Assembly: GCA_016285345.1 (NCBI GenBank)
Contig: JAEEQN010000009.1
Span: 1-64,000, forward strand
DNA length: 64,000 nucleotides
Reading direction: 5' to 3'
Source: Victivallales bacterium
GTDB taxonomy: Bacteria; Verrucomicrobiota; Lentisphaeria; Victivallales; UBA1829
Numbering within the stretch: the first letter of the stretch is position 1; each line of letters opens with the position of its first letter. The notes under the pieces are model-generated. The model made no database searches. It saw only the letters and a program-made list of their open reading frames with translations, and had not been told where the DNA came from. Made by a program: the position numbers and the translations under genes. This document shows positions 34,918 through 45,000 of this stretch, in pieces.

Positions 34918-37900
34918 ATTTTCCGCTGTTCTTTTTCTCGTTTTCCGAAGGCTTCTTCGCATCAGGCAGGAGAAGGCCAAAAGCGGCCATGGTCTCGGCC
35001 TGGGTAATCACGGTACCTTCATCCATGCCAATGGCAAAAATGGAATCGATAAAGCAATAAAGAGGCGGGGTCTTATCGCGATTGGGGAAGAGCGTGGCGG
35101 CATAATTATACTCTTTGCCCTTGTTGTCGGGCCCCTGGACCTGCATTCCCGGGACGGAAAAACCGGTTGGATTGAACCGGCTGTTGTGAAGCGGAGCATG
35201 GACGCCGTTGGTGCCGAGGCCGACAATCCAGCTGATATTCAGAGGATTGCATCCGAGCGTGTTGTCCGCGGTCCTGATCATAGCGTCAAGATAGGCTTTG
35301 ACCTTGAGCTTGTTGTCAGTAAACGCCCATGCGTGCCAGACGACGGTGAGGAAGTGTTCGTATGCGCCTGTTCCCCAATTGATTGGCGCATAGGGATTCC
35401 GAATGAACTTGTAGGGGGCTTTGTTCGATCCATTGATATACATATCGGCTTCCTCGCAGATGGCACGGACGACATCGGAATGTATGGTGGGATCAGCTTT
35501 TGAAAGGGGAATCGCCGCGTATGCGTAGGCGGCAAAAGTAAGGTTATAGCTATTATCGCTCGGAATCATCTTCGCTTTTGGGTTCTTCTTCCACGGAGTA
35601 TTGTCGAAGAATGCCTGATGATAAACGTTTTCTCCTGTCGTATGGTAAAGCTGCGCGGCCGCATAGGCCAGCTGAGCCGTGTAGTAAGTGCCGAATGTTT
35701 TCGCATTATTGGTCTGCGGTTTGTGGTTCACGCCCCAGTCATAGGCGCGACGGGCGCGGTTCAGATAATCGGCGGCCATTTCTGTTTTTCCGATGGCTTT
35801 GAGCAAACGGGAAGCATGCGCCATGGCTCCGGCGAACCGCAAGGAGCCGCGGCTGTCCTTGGCAAAGGCGAAGTCACCCTTCGGGTCAAGTTCGACCGTC
35901 TGGAAGAAGTTCGGGTCGCCGTTCGATTCCGTTCCGTTGTAAACTCCTCCGTCCTCGTCCTGAAGCCCGATCCAAAGCTTCAGCGCCCAGAGCGCCTCGT
36001 CAAGGATGTCCGGGATGCCGTTGTCCTTTTCCGGGATGTTCAGCTGTCCGTCATAGAATTTATTCGGGGCGATTTCGTATGCATCCATCAGGACCTGAGC
36101 GATGTCGAGGTGCGAACGAGGATTGTAGTCGCCCGCATCGTGATGCCCGCCGGACGCCATAAGAAGCTTCGGCACGACAGCCTCGACCCGTTCGGAAAGT
36201 TTCGCGATCTCCTCTTCGGAAAGGACACGGTTATAAATGCGGAATTCATCGAAATAACACCCCTCCGCGCCGATGTTCGTAACGGCACCGATCGTAAGTT
36301 CATCCCCCGGAACAAACGAACTGGAAGCGGATGCGGCTTTGAGGAGCTTTCCGTCACGGTACAGACGACATGACCATTGACCGGAATCGGAATCCGGTCC
36401 AATTGTAACGGAGCAGCTGTGCCAGCGGTCATCGCCGAACCGGCCGCTCGAATAAAATTTGGATCCGTTGAAAACATAATAAGGCACACCCCAGTTGCAA
36501 TAAAAACGGAAGGAAATGGATCGCCCCGAGTGAAGAGTAAGCATATCCCCATCGAACCGGTTTCCCTTTGGCGCATCGGTACGCCGCAGCCAGAAATGAA
36601 ATGTGATTCCCTTCGTCTTGTCATAGTCCAGTTTCCCCGTCCAGCCATTGTCCCGACCGGATTTCGTCTCATACACCCGGTTGGACTCACCGTCCCAGAT
36701 CAGATTCGGCAACGTTTTGAACGACTGTGCAGTCCCTTTTGCCGGGGAAAGCGTCATACCGCCCGGAACGGTATTCGCGGCGGACCCGTCGAACGGGAAA
36801 TGAGCAATAAGTCCGGGTCCTGCATAGATTGCAGGGCGGACCGTTGCATCGGGAGAGGAATTCTTTTCGAATATGGCCTTTTTTACATCAATATGCTCTC
36901 CTCCGTCGATCCTCTGCTGCGTAGTCAACTGAATCCCATGGTCATGACAGGCGATGCGGCGCCAGTCAGAATACGGCGGCTCCAACGCGATCCCGCACCG
37001 CTGGGCGAAAACGCCGTATGCGGCAGTCTGAAACGCCTCGTCGTAGACATCGGACGCGATGGAAAACTCGAAGCTGCGCCCGGTGCCGGGGACCGCGATG
37101 TAATAACGGCCGGGCGTCTTGAACGATGTGAAATCAATCTCATAGACGTTCTCGCCGGAATATTGCGCCCGCCCCTCCGAACGGTTCCCCGGGTTGGACA
37201 AAACGCTCTGTCCGGAAAAAACGACCTCTTCTGTACGGACATCACGGATCTCAAACGGCGGCGGAACATCGTATTTGAGCGCGCTGCCGGAGAACTCGTG
37301 AGGGGCAACAGATGCGATACCCGAGTTGACCGATTCTGTTTTGTCCGTTTTCTTTGGATCGTTTTTTTCCGCGGAGGCACTCTTGCCTTTATCCCCGTTG
37401 CCGTCCTTTTCGCCATTGGACACGCCGAAAAAAATCTCATCCGCGGAAATATCGCGGAAACGCTCCGTTTCCGCGGACGTCGCCAGAATTGCGGTTTCAT
37501 CCGGGAATGATCCAAGCCAGCGTCCAATCTCCGCGGTCTTGACCGCGGAGGTAATGTACCCGACCTGATTGACCTTGATCGCGCTGGAAAAAGAATGCTT
37601 GTCTGAAAAAACGATCTCCGCTGTATTCGCACCGGAGACAACAGCGGGATCGACCTCGACGCGGAGCCGGTCCCCATTCTTCAGCACTCGATCCATCTCC
37701 AGGAAAACTTCATGCTGCATCAGAACAGAATACGGCCACCCGACCGGGCGGTACAAATCAATCTGACTATGGCGCCCCATGGCTTTGACCTCGGTCGGCT
37801 CGCCATTGACAGTGACATGATAATGCTTGAGCAGATACCCTTCCCGATAGAAAAAGGTCGGGCCGAACTCCAGACGAATGATTCCATTGCCCACACTGTC

Positions 37901-38500
37901 GAGTCCGCGGAGCCCCATCACCGTCAGAGTCATGAGATCGGGCGCATGTCCGACTTCCGGCGCTTTCGCAATATCCGCCGCGTCAAATTTGAACTCGTAT
38001 GCGGCACGCCCGGCGGATACTACGTCGGAACCGCTTCCGCGTGTAACGACAGCATACGTTTTACCGGGCTGCATCGGCGCATGCAACTTCAAATCAACCG
38101 TTTCCCTCTTGAATTCCGTAACATTCGCGGCCTGGTTTTCGGCCTTGAATCCCTCCGGCACGGAGAGTTCCGTCACCGTATGGTTTTTCGGGTATGTCAC
38201 GTCGGCAGGACGGACAAACTTCTCGTATGCGTATTCCGGGTCGTCCTCGCTGACAATGCGGTATGCGCCAAGCTCAAGAAGCGGACCGGTATTGGATGCC
38301 ATGCCGATCTCGACCCGAATGACATCAGGGGCGACGGGAAACGCTTTCCGCACCCCCATCACAGTCATCACGAACGGCTTCTTGTCCGGCGCGGCGATCA
38401 AAGAAGAATCGGCGTCCAGGGCATAAACCGTCAAAGCTCCGGCAAGAAACAGACTCACAAGGGAAAAGGCGGGAAGAACGGGATGAAGTCTTCCAATCAT
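34916..38500 (-). CDS. Exported GH9 glycoside hydrolase (cellulase family) with a LamG domain inserted in the catalytic domain
   Basis: 1194 residues with a signal peptide (residues 1-28). Two N-terminal beta domains share the PFVMTVMGVR / DLMTLTVMGLRG motif. A CelD_N-type Ig-like domain follows (about 305-482, with IKVNQVGY and GRYYIAVPGTGRSFEFSI), broken by a charged insert at 362-395. The GH9 barrel starts near 488 (AYGVFAQRCG...ACHDHG), is interrupted at about 560-770 by a concanavalin-like LamG domain (LIAHFPFDGS...WHSCSVTIG...FDEFRIYNRVLSEEEI), and resumes with the catalytic GGHHDAGDYNPR (D788, D791) and LGCNPLNISWIVGLG. The candidate general acid is the Glu in MDEGTVIT near the C-terminus. 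GH9 enzymes cut beta-1,4-glucans; substrate here is uncertain. A consensus promoter precedes it. Confidence 0.9.
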   Translation of the reverse strand: MIGRLHPVLPAFSLVSLFLAGALTVYALDADSSLIAAPDKKPFVMTVMGVRKAFPVAPDVIRVEIGMASNTGPLLELGAYRIVSEDDPEYAYEKFVRPADVTYPKNHTVTELSVPEGFKAENQAANVTEFKRETVDLKLHAPMQPGKTYAVVTRGSGSDVVSAGRAAYEFKFDAADIAKAPEVGHAPDLMTLTVMGLRGLDSVGNGIIRLEFGPTFFYREGYLLKHYHVTVNGEPTEVKAMGRHSQIDLYRPVGWPYSVLMQHEVFLEMDRVLKNGDRLRVEVDPAVVSGANTAEIVFSDKHSFSSAIKVNQVGYITSAVKTAEIGRWLGSFPDETAILATSAETERFRDISADEIFFGVSNGEKDGNGDKGKSASAEKNDPKKTDKTESVNSGIASVAPHEFSGSALKYDVPPPFEIRDVRTEEVVFSGQSVLSNPGNRSEGRAQYSGENVYEIDFTSFKTPGRYYIAVPGTGRSFEFSIASDVYDEAFQTAAYGVFAQRCGIALEPPYSDWRRIACHDHGIQLTTQQRIDGGEHIDVKKAIFEKNSSPDATVRPAIYAGPGLIAHFPFDGSAANTVPGGMTLSPAKGTAQSFKTLPNLIWDGESNRVYETKSGRDNGWTGKLDYDKTKGITFHFWLRRTDAPKGNRFDGDMLTLHSGRSISFRFYCNWGVPYYVFNGSKFYSSGRFGDDRWHSCSVTIGPDSDSGQWSCRLYRDGKLLKAASASSSFVPGDELTIGAVTNIGAEGCYFDEFRIYNRVLSEEEIAKLSERVEAVVPKLLMASGGHHDAGDYNPRSHLDIAQVLMDAYEIAPNKFYDGQLNIPEKDNGIPDILDEALWALKLWIGLQDEDGGVYNGTESNGDPNFFQTVELDPKGDFAFAKDSRGSLRFAGAMAHASRLLKAIGKTEMAADYLNRARRAYDWGVNHKPQTNNAKTFGTYYTAQLAYAAAQLYHTTGENVYHQAFFDNTPWKKNPKAKMIPSDNSYNLTFAAYAYAAIPLSKADPTIHSDVVRAICEEADMYINGSNKAPYKFIRNPYAPINWGTGAYEHFLTVVWHAWAFTDNKLKVKAYLDAMIRTADNTLGCNPLNISWIVGLGTNGVHAPLHNSRFNPTGFSVPGMQVQGPDNKGKEYNYAATLFPNRDKTPPLYCFIDSIFAIGMDEGTVITQAETMAAFGLLLPDAKKPSENEKKNSGK

Positions 38501-38589
38501 AACACGTCTCCTGAAAATTATTTGGCGCTTCCGCCGCCCGACATAAAAGCAGGAAACGGAAACATTTCGCTTTATTATGTTACAGCAAT

Positions 38590-38618
38590 ATTATATATCG
38601 AAAACCGCGCTTTGTCAA
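38590..38618 (-). promoter_or_regulatory. Near-perfect sigma-70 promoter of the GH9 gene
   Basis: Minus strand: consensus TTGACA (38613-38618), 17-bp spacer, consensus TATAAT (38590-38595), about 90 bases upstream of the start codon. It is the strongest promoter by sequence in the window. Confidence 0.88.
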
Positions 38619-38674
38619 ATCAAAAAAAGCAGGGGATTCAATGATTCTGCAAAAAACTGTTCGAGGAAAAACTG

Positions 38675-38953
38675 TTATGCCGCCGCTTTGCGTTCGTTGC
38701 ACCGTCTGTAATACAGGCACAGAACCGTGTCCGTCCCGACCATAAGCATGTCGAAAATGTACAGAAAGAATACCCCGTCCGCGCCGTCGCGCATGAACCT
38801 CGCGGTGCAACCGGCGACATAACCGATGATGACCAGCGCGGCGAACAGATAACTCTTGCCCGCGGGATTCTTCGCACGGACAGTCTTGATGATGGCGAAC
38901 GGCCAGCTGGCGCCGAAGCAGACCAGCATCGCGGCTTCGAAAAAATGAGGCAT
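38675..38953 (-). CDS. Small four-helix membrane protein (SemiSWEET/PQ-loop-like), function unknown
   Basis: 92 residues with three or four hydrophobic segments: FFEAAMLVCFGASWPFAII, SYLFAALVIIGYVAGC, GVFFLYIFDMLMVGTDTVLCLYY, and a basic tail RRCNERKAAA. The loop KTVRAKNPAGKSYLF after helix 1 resembles a conserved small family found in many anaerobes, with W-P in helix 1 as in PQ-loop proteins. AAGG lies 8 bases before the ATG at 38953; the longer frame from 39037 would read through a terminator hairpin and is rejected. Function not known. Confidence 0.75.
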   Translation of the reverse strand: MPHFFEAAMLVCFGASWPFAIIKTVRAKNPAGKSYLFAALVIIGYVAGCTARFMRDGADGVFFLYIFDMLMVGTDTVLCLYYRRCNERKAAA

Positions 38954-38973
38954 GAGAATAACCTTTACAGTTG

Positions 38974-39013
38974 AAAAAACTCCGGCATTCCTCCTAAGCG
39001 GAACTGGCCGGAG
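38974..39013 (-). terminator. Intrinsic terminator/attenuator between the heptosyltransferase and small membrane protein genes
   Basis: Minus strand: CTCCGGC (complement of 39007-39013), an inner TTCC/GGAA-type pairing, then GCCGGAG (complement of 38980-38986) and six T (complement of 38974-38979). It ends 20 bases before the small gene's start codon. Confidence 0.85.
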
Positions 39014-39043
39014 AAAACAAATTGAGTCCGGAAACACGGACGA

Positions 39044-40483
39044 TTATTTCTTGTGCTTGCCTTCCTTCGGATCGCGGGCCGTGACGTTGTCGCCGGCGGC
39101 TTTTTCGTCCTTCACCTTTTCGCCGGGTTGGAACGTCGGGATCTTCCTGATGGTGTTGATGACCTGTTCCGCGGAGATGAGGCGCGTGCACTCGAAATGG
39201 CGGTCTGTCCCCTTGTGGCGCGGGCACCACAGGAAATCGTAGTGGTCGAAGTTCTCGCGCATGTCGTTCCAGCAGGAATGGCAGGTGTGATAGTTGATGA
39301 TGCGGTACGGCGTCGCGAATTCGTTGGTCGGGTGCGTGAAGCCGGAGATCATCACGACCGGCACCTTGCAGGTCCAGGCGAGCCAGGAGAGGCCGCTGGA
39401 GAGGCCGATGAAGAAATCCGCGTCCTTGATAAGGTTGATACGTTCCTGGAGCGGGATGTCGCCGGTGAAATCCTCCGTGCCGTAGGGGATGTAGTTCCAG
39501 TTGAGGCCGATGCCGTGCACTTTCTCCTTGTCGATGCAGAGCACGCGGTAGCCGTTGTCCTTCAGGAACTGCACGAGCGTGATCCAGCCGAACGGGTTGT
39601 TCCAGTATTTTGCCTGGGAGCTGGACTGCGCCGCGATGCATACGTATTTTTCCTTGATCTTGCGCGGGGCGGAGAGGTCCACGCGCGGCGGGATGTCGGA
39701 GGTATCCTCGAGGCCGAGGATGTATCCGGCGGTCCTGTGGAGGCCGATGTAACGGAAGTCGATCGGCTGGTTGTCCACGTCGCCGCGGAAGAAAAGGCCC
39801 ATGTAGTAGGATGCGTACGGACGGTGCGTCTTGGTTTCTTCGGTCGTGATGAACGTGATGTTGGGGTACTGTTTTTTGAAGATGTCGGCAATCCACGGGG
39901 TCATCACACAGACGAGCTTGCATTTGTGCTTCAGCTGGAAACGTTCGACGTAGCTGAACCAGCCGATGCTGTCGCCGATGGTGCCGACCGGGAGCTGAAT
40001 CATGACTTCCTTGTCCGTGGCGTCGTAGTCGTGCGTGAAGATCGGCTTGTCGTTGCCCTTGTCGTGGATAATCAGCCGGAACCGGATGAAAAACTTCTTC
40101 ACGCTGGTGACGAACGCGCCCGGCACGGTGTCCGCGCTGTACAGGATGATGCCGGTGTCAATGTCCGTGAACGTCACATGGTAGTTCTTGCCGTTCTGCG
40201 GAAAAAGAATTCGGATGCCATGGTTGAAGTCGAACTTGATGCCTTCGACCGCGTCAAGCACCGGAATCTGCGGAATCTCGCCGTAGATCGACGGCTGTTT
40301 CTTCGGGTCTGGCTTCTGTCCGGGAGCAAGGCCGGGCGCGCCGGTAGCCTGCGAGATCGGCTGCGGGTCCGGGCCCTTCTGTGTGAAGTTCAGTGCGTCC
40401 TGCGGAGCGGCGACGGGCGCGATGGAAATATCCTTGGCGAAATCCTGGGCCTGCGGGGTAACAAGAATGGAATTGGAATCCAC
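39044..40483 (-). CDS. TibC/Aah-type autotransporter heptosyltransferase family glycosyltransferase
   Basis: 479 residues. After a proline-rich, probably disordered N-terminal ~70 residues comes the GT-B fold: IQLPVGTIGDSIGWFSYVERF, VCIAAQSSSQAKYWNNPFGW, FIGLSSGLSWLAW and VPVVMISGFTHPTNEFATPYRIIN. The C-terminal region has the four cysteines of the 'iron finger' that typifies this family (C401-x2-C404, C420, C432; CHSCWND...LWCPRHKGTDRHFECTRLI). Characterised members (TibC, Aah) transfer heptose from ADP-heptose to serines of autotransporter passenger repeats in the cytoplasm. No autotransporter is encoded nearby. gmhB, an ADP-heptose pathway enzyme, is at 45195-45758. Confidence 0.88.
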   Translation of the reverse strand: MDSNSILVTPQAQDFAKDISIAPVAAPQDALNFTQKGPDPQPISQATGAPGLAPGQKPDPKKQPSIYGEIPQIPVLDAVEGIKFDFNHGIRILFPQNGKNYHVTFTDIDTGIILYSADTVPGAFVTSVKKFFIRFRLIIHDKGNDKPIFTHDYDATDKEVMIQLPVGTIGDSIGWFSYVERFQLKHKCKLVCVMTPWIADIFKKQYPNITFITTEETKTHRPYASYYMGLFFRGDVDNQPIDFRYIGLHRTAGYILGLEDTSDIPPRVDLSAPRKIKEKYVCIAAQSSSQAKYWNNPFGWITLVQFLKDNGYRVLCIDKEKVHGIGLNWNYIPYGTEDFTGDIPLQERINLIKDADFFIGLSSGLSWLAWTCKVPVVMISGFTHPTNEFATPYRIINYHTCHSCWNDMRENFDHYDFLWCPRHKGTDRHFECTRLISAEQVINTIRKIPTFQPGEKVKDEKAAGDNVTARDPKEGKHKK

Positions 40484-40529
40484 GGTTTTTCTCCTTTGTC
40501 TGTCAAAACAGGGTTGTCGATTCGTAAAA

Positions 40530-40557
40530 ACAATAGCACCATGATGAAAAAAGTCAA
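40530..40557 (-). promoter_or_regulatory. Sigma-70-like promoter of the heptosyltransferase gene
   Basis: Minus strand: TTGACT (40552-40557), 16-bp spacer ending GTGC, TATTGT (40530-40535), 47 bases before the ATG. Confidence 0.72.
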
Positions 40558-40619
40558 GGCGAACTCTGACATTTTTTCTTTATTTTCATTTTAAAGTTCA
40601 ACATTGTTTCTCCATAGAC

Positions 40620-40652
40620 TTGATTTTTTCAAAAGTTGTGCTAATTTATAAT
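40620..40652 (+). promoter_or_regulatory. Promoter of the RND efflux operon
   Basis: TTGATT (40620-40625) then, after 16 bases ending GTGC, TAATTT (40642-40647); an overlapping perfect TATAAT lies at 40647-40652 but lacks a matching -35. Start codon is at 40702. Confidence 0.6.
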
Positions 40653-40701
40653 TCGTACATCGAATTAAAAACAAAACCAAACCTTTTGGAGAAAGCTATA
40701 A

Positions 40702-42033
40702 ATGGGTAAAAAAATCGTTCTGCTGGCCCTCATCGCAGGTTTCGCGGCCATCGCCGTTTTCGCCTGGCAGCGCTATCAGGAGTCCGTGAAAGAGGAGGAA
40801 AGAAAGGCGCAGAAGCGTCCCGAGGATGCCGTCGTCGTGAACGTGGTCAAAGCCGAACACGTCACCATGCTTGACGAACGCGTCTACTCCGGCACGACCC
40901 AGGCGTGGAGCTCCTTCGACATCGACCCGGAAGTCTCCGCCAGGCTCGTCTCCCTGAAATTCGACATCGGCGACCAGATCAAAAAAGGCGACCTCATCGC
41001 CCAGCTTGACGATTCCAACTACGAACAGGCGGTCCGCCAGGCCGAAGCCGAACTCGAAGTCGCGAAAGCAAAGGACGTCGAAGTGAAGGCCCTGCTCAAG
41101 CTCCGCAAATCCCAGTTCGAACGCCTCCAGCTCCTCCACGAGCGCAACGCCACCAGCGATTCCGAGTTCGAAAACGCCGAAAGCGCCATGAAGGTCCAGG
41201 AAGCCGCGCTCATCCAGAGCGAGGCGAACATCCAGAACTGCGAAGCGCGCCTCGCCGCCGCAAAAGTCAAGCTCGACGACACGCGCATCTTCGCCGACTG
41301 GAACTCCGGCTCCGACGTCCGCCACGTCGGTGACCGCTACGTCGACGAAGGTTCGCTCGTCTCCCCCGGCAAGCCCATCCTGAAAATCATCGAGATCAAC
41401 CGCATCAAGGCAAGGATCCCGATCATCGAACGCGACTTCCGTTTCCTCAAGGTCGGACAGCAGGCCGAGGTCACCACCGACGCCTATCCCGGCGTCAAGT
41501 TCGAAGGAACCGTCGAAATGATCTCCAACGAACTCGCCGAAAGCACCCGCACCGTGGTCGCCATCCTCTCCATCCCGAACGTGGATTACCGCCTCCGCCC
41601 CGGCATGTTCGTGCGCGTGCGTATCATCCTTTCCGAGCACAGGGACACACAGACCATTCCGCCGAACGCCATTCTTTCCCGCAACGATCAGCGCGGCGTT
41701 TTCACCATCGATCCGACCGACCAGACCGCGAAGTTCGTGCCGGTCAAAACCGGCCTTGAGGACCGCACCCGCGTGGAAATCCTTTCTCCCGTGTTCAAGT
41801 CAAATGACCTGATCGTGACCGTCGGCAACCACATGCTCGAAACCGGCAAGAGCGTCGAAGTCTCCCAGCTCAGCCGTCTGCACATGGCCGAAAACATCGC
41901 GGCCGAGGCCGCGAAGAAGGAAAGTCAGAAGCCTGCCGTCGAAGCCGTCGAACAGGACAAACAGCCGGAACAGCAGCCTTCCGCTGACCAGCCGCAGGAC
42001 GTTCCCGCCGAATCCGGAGACAAAGCGCAATGA
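40702..42033 (+). CDS. RND efflux periplasmic adaptor (membrane fusion protein)
   Basis: 443 residues. An N-terminal membrane anchor (IVLLALIAGFAAIAVFAW) is followed by lipoyl half-motifs (SARLVSLKFDIGDQIKKGDLIAQLD), a coiled-coil hairpin (about residues 108-190, rich in Lys, Glu, Ala, Gln), the second lipoyl half (VDEGSLVSPGKPILKI), a beta-barrel domain (VGQQAEVTTDAYPGVKFEGTV, RPGMFVRVRI) and a membrane-proximal domain. A Pro/Gln/Glu-rich tail of about 45 residues closes the protein, which is unusual in this family. AAACCTTTTGGAGAAAG supplies GGAG upstream. The last 4 bases overlap the pump gene. Confidence 0.93.
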   Translation: MGKKIVLLALIAGFAAIAVFAWQRYQESVKEEERKAQKRPEDAVVVNVVKAEHVTMLDERVYSGTTQAWSSFDIDPEVSARLVSLKFDIGDQIKKGDLIAQLDDSNYEQAVRQAEAELEVAKAKDVEVKALLKLRKSQFERLQLLHERNATSDSEFENAESAMKVQEAALIQSEANIQNCEARLAAAKVKLDDTRIFADWNSGSDVRHVGDRYVDEGSLVSPGKPILKIIEINRIKARIPIIERDFRFLKVGQQAEVTTDAYPGVKFEGTVEMISNELAESTRTVVAILSIPNVDYRLRPGMFVRVRIILSEHRDTQTIPPNAILSRNDQRGVFTIDPTDQTAKFVPVKTGLEDRTRVEILSPVFKSNDLIVTVGNHMLETGKSVEVSQLSRLHMAENIAAEAAKKESQKPAVEAVEQDKQPEQQPSADQPQDVPAESGDKAQ

Positions 42034-45000
42034 AATTAGCCGACTTTTCCGTCTCGCGTCCGATTTTCATCTCGATGTTCGCCTGCATCACCCTGGTGCT
42101 GGGCGGCATCTCGCTGAAATATCTGCCCGTCGACCTGTTCCCGGAGATCGACTTCCCGGCATGCTCCATCACCACGTTCTACGACGACGCCTCCCCGCAG
42201 GAAGTCGAGGAGCTCATCACGCGCCCGATCGAACGCCAGATCAGCGCCGTCACGGGCATCGAGGAGATCACCTCCATCAGCTCCGAGGAGACAAGCTCCG
42301 TCATCGTGCGTTTCACATGGGGCACCAACCTCGACAACGCCATCTCCGACATCCGCGACCGCATCGACCGCGCGCTGAAAATGCTCCCGGACGACGTCGA
42401 CCGCCCGATGCTCATCCGCTTCAACTCCGCCTCCATGCCGATCATGCGCCTGGGCGTCAGCACGGACATGGACCTGACGAAGGCCAAGAAATACCTCGAA
42501 GACAGCGTCGTCTACCGCTTCGAGCGCGTCGAGGGCGTCGCCAGCGCCAACGTCAGCGGCGGCTACGACCGCGAAATCCACGTCCTGCTCGACGTCGACA
42601 AAGCGAAGCTCCTCCGCATCCCGCTCACCGACATCCTCAACAAGCTCCGCAGCGCCAACGTCACCACGCCCGCCGGCAACCAGAAGTCCGGCACGCTCGA
42701 CGTCCGCCTCCGCACCATCGGCACGTTCAGCAACCTCGACGAGATCCGCGACCTCTTCCTCACGGTCGGGCCCGACGGTTCCGCGATCTGCGTCCGCGAC
42801 GTCGCCGAAGTGGTCGACACCCACGAGGAAGCCACGCGCTTCGTCCGCATCAACGGAAAGCCCGGCATCTACATCGAAGTCTATAAGCAGTCCGGCTCCA
42901 ACACGGTCGGCGTGGCGAAGGAAGTCCGCGCCGAACTTGAAAAGATCAACGCCGAGCTCGCCGGCAGCTTCAACATCGTCCCCGTCACCGACGAATCCGA
43001 ATACATCCAGCGCTCGATCAACAACGTGTCGAACACCGCCGTCTCCGGCGGCCTCCTCGCCATCCTGATCCTCTTCGTCTTCCTCTGCAACATCCGCAGT
43101 ACGCTCATCATCGCCATCAGCATCCCGCTTTCGATCGTCGCCACCTTCGCACTCATCTACTTCTGCGGATTCACACTGAACATCATGACGCTCGGCGGTC
43201 TCGCGCTCGGCGTCGGCATGCTCGTGGACAACTCCATCGTGGTGCTCGAAAACACCGTGCGACTGCACGACGGCGGCATGCCGCGCGCCGAAGCCGCCAG
43301 GCAGGGCGCCAGCGAAGTCACCAGCGCCCTTATTTCCAGTACGCTCACCACCGTCGCCGTCTTTCTCCCCATGGTCTTCATGAAGGGCATGGCGGGCGTC
43401 ATGTTCAAACAGCTCGCGTACGTCATCGCGTTCGCCCTGCTCTGCTCGCTCGTCTCCGCGCTCACCATCGTCCCGATGCTCTGCGGCCAGATGCTCACGG
43501 AAAGCGAATCTCAGAAGACCGGCTTCATCGCCTGGTTCGCCAGAATTTCGAAGAAGGGTTTCGACGCGCTCGCCGACTACTACGCCGACGCCCTCGACTC
43601 CGTCCTGCGCCACAAGCTCATCACCATCATCTTCAGCGTCGGCATCCTCTCCTTCTGCTTCGTGATCGCGCCGCTCATCGGCACCGAGCTCATGCCGAAG
43701 ACCGACGAAGGTCAGCTCCGCATCAACATGGAGGACGCCGTCGGCACCGGCCCCGAGTTCGTCAACGAGACCGTCATCGCCACCGAACAGATCATCCGCT
43801 CGGAAGTCCCCGGCCTCAGGCACTGGACCTCCTCCGCGGGCGCATCCACCTGGAACTCATCCGGCGGCCACAAGGCAAGCTACAACCTGAAGCTCGTCCC
43901 GAAGACCCAGCGCAGCGAGGGAATCGAATCCATCGCCGCGAGACTCGGCAAAGAGCTCAACAAGCTCCCCGGCACGATCTTCCGCGTGCGCGCGGCGCAG
44001 TCCTTCATGGGCGGACGCGGCGCAGGCGGCGACGCCATCCAGATCGACATCCGCGGCTACGACTTCGAGACCGCCGAGGACCTCGCCCGGCGCGTGCAGG
44101 CGCTCTGCCTCACCGTCGAGGGTGTGACCGACGCCAAACTCTCCCGCGACATCGGCATGCCTGAAAACCGCGTGATCATCGACCGCGAAAAGGCCGGCAA
44201 GATGAAAGTCGACGTGAACACCATCGCGAACTGCCTCCGCCTCGGCCTCGCCGGAACCCAGGCCAATTACTTCCGCGAAAACGGCTACGAATACAAGATC
44301 CTCGTGAAGGTCAAGGACGCCAAGTATATGACCACAGATTCCCTGCTCGACCTCACCGTCCGCAACGGCGACGGGGAGAACGTCGCGCTCCGCAACTTCC
44401 TCACAACCGAAAAGGTCCTCGGCCCGGTCACCATCGAACGCAAGAACCAGCAGCGCAACCTGACCGTCTCCGCCAACCTCTACGACCGCGACCTCGGTTC
44501 CGCCGTCGAGGAGATGCAGGAGAAGATCAAGTCGCTCTACCCGCTGCCCGCCGACTTCACCATCTCGTTCTCCGGCGACTACGAGGACCAGCAGGACACC
44601 TTCCGCGAGCTCGGCATGGCGTTCGCGCTCGCCCTCGTCCTGGTCTACATGGTCATGGCGTGCCAGTTCGAATCCCTGATCGACCCGCTCATCGTCATGT
44701 TCTCCGTGCCCCTCGCGGCCATCGGCGTCATCCTGATGCTCTTCCTCACCTACACCACCTTCAACATCCAGTCCTTCATCGGATGCGTCATGCTCGCCGG
44801 CATCGTCGTGAACAACGCCATCCTGCTCGTCGACACGGCCAACCTCCTGCGCCGACGCGACAAGCTCCCGCTGTCGATTGCCGTCCGCGAAACCGGACGC
44901 CGCCGTCTGCGCCCGATCCTGATGACCACGCTCACCACCGTGCTCGGCCTCATCCCGCTCGCGCTGGGCCTCGGCGAAGGCGGCGAATCCCAGGCGCCCC

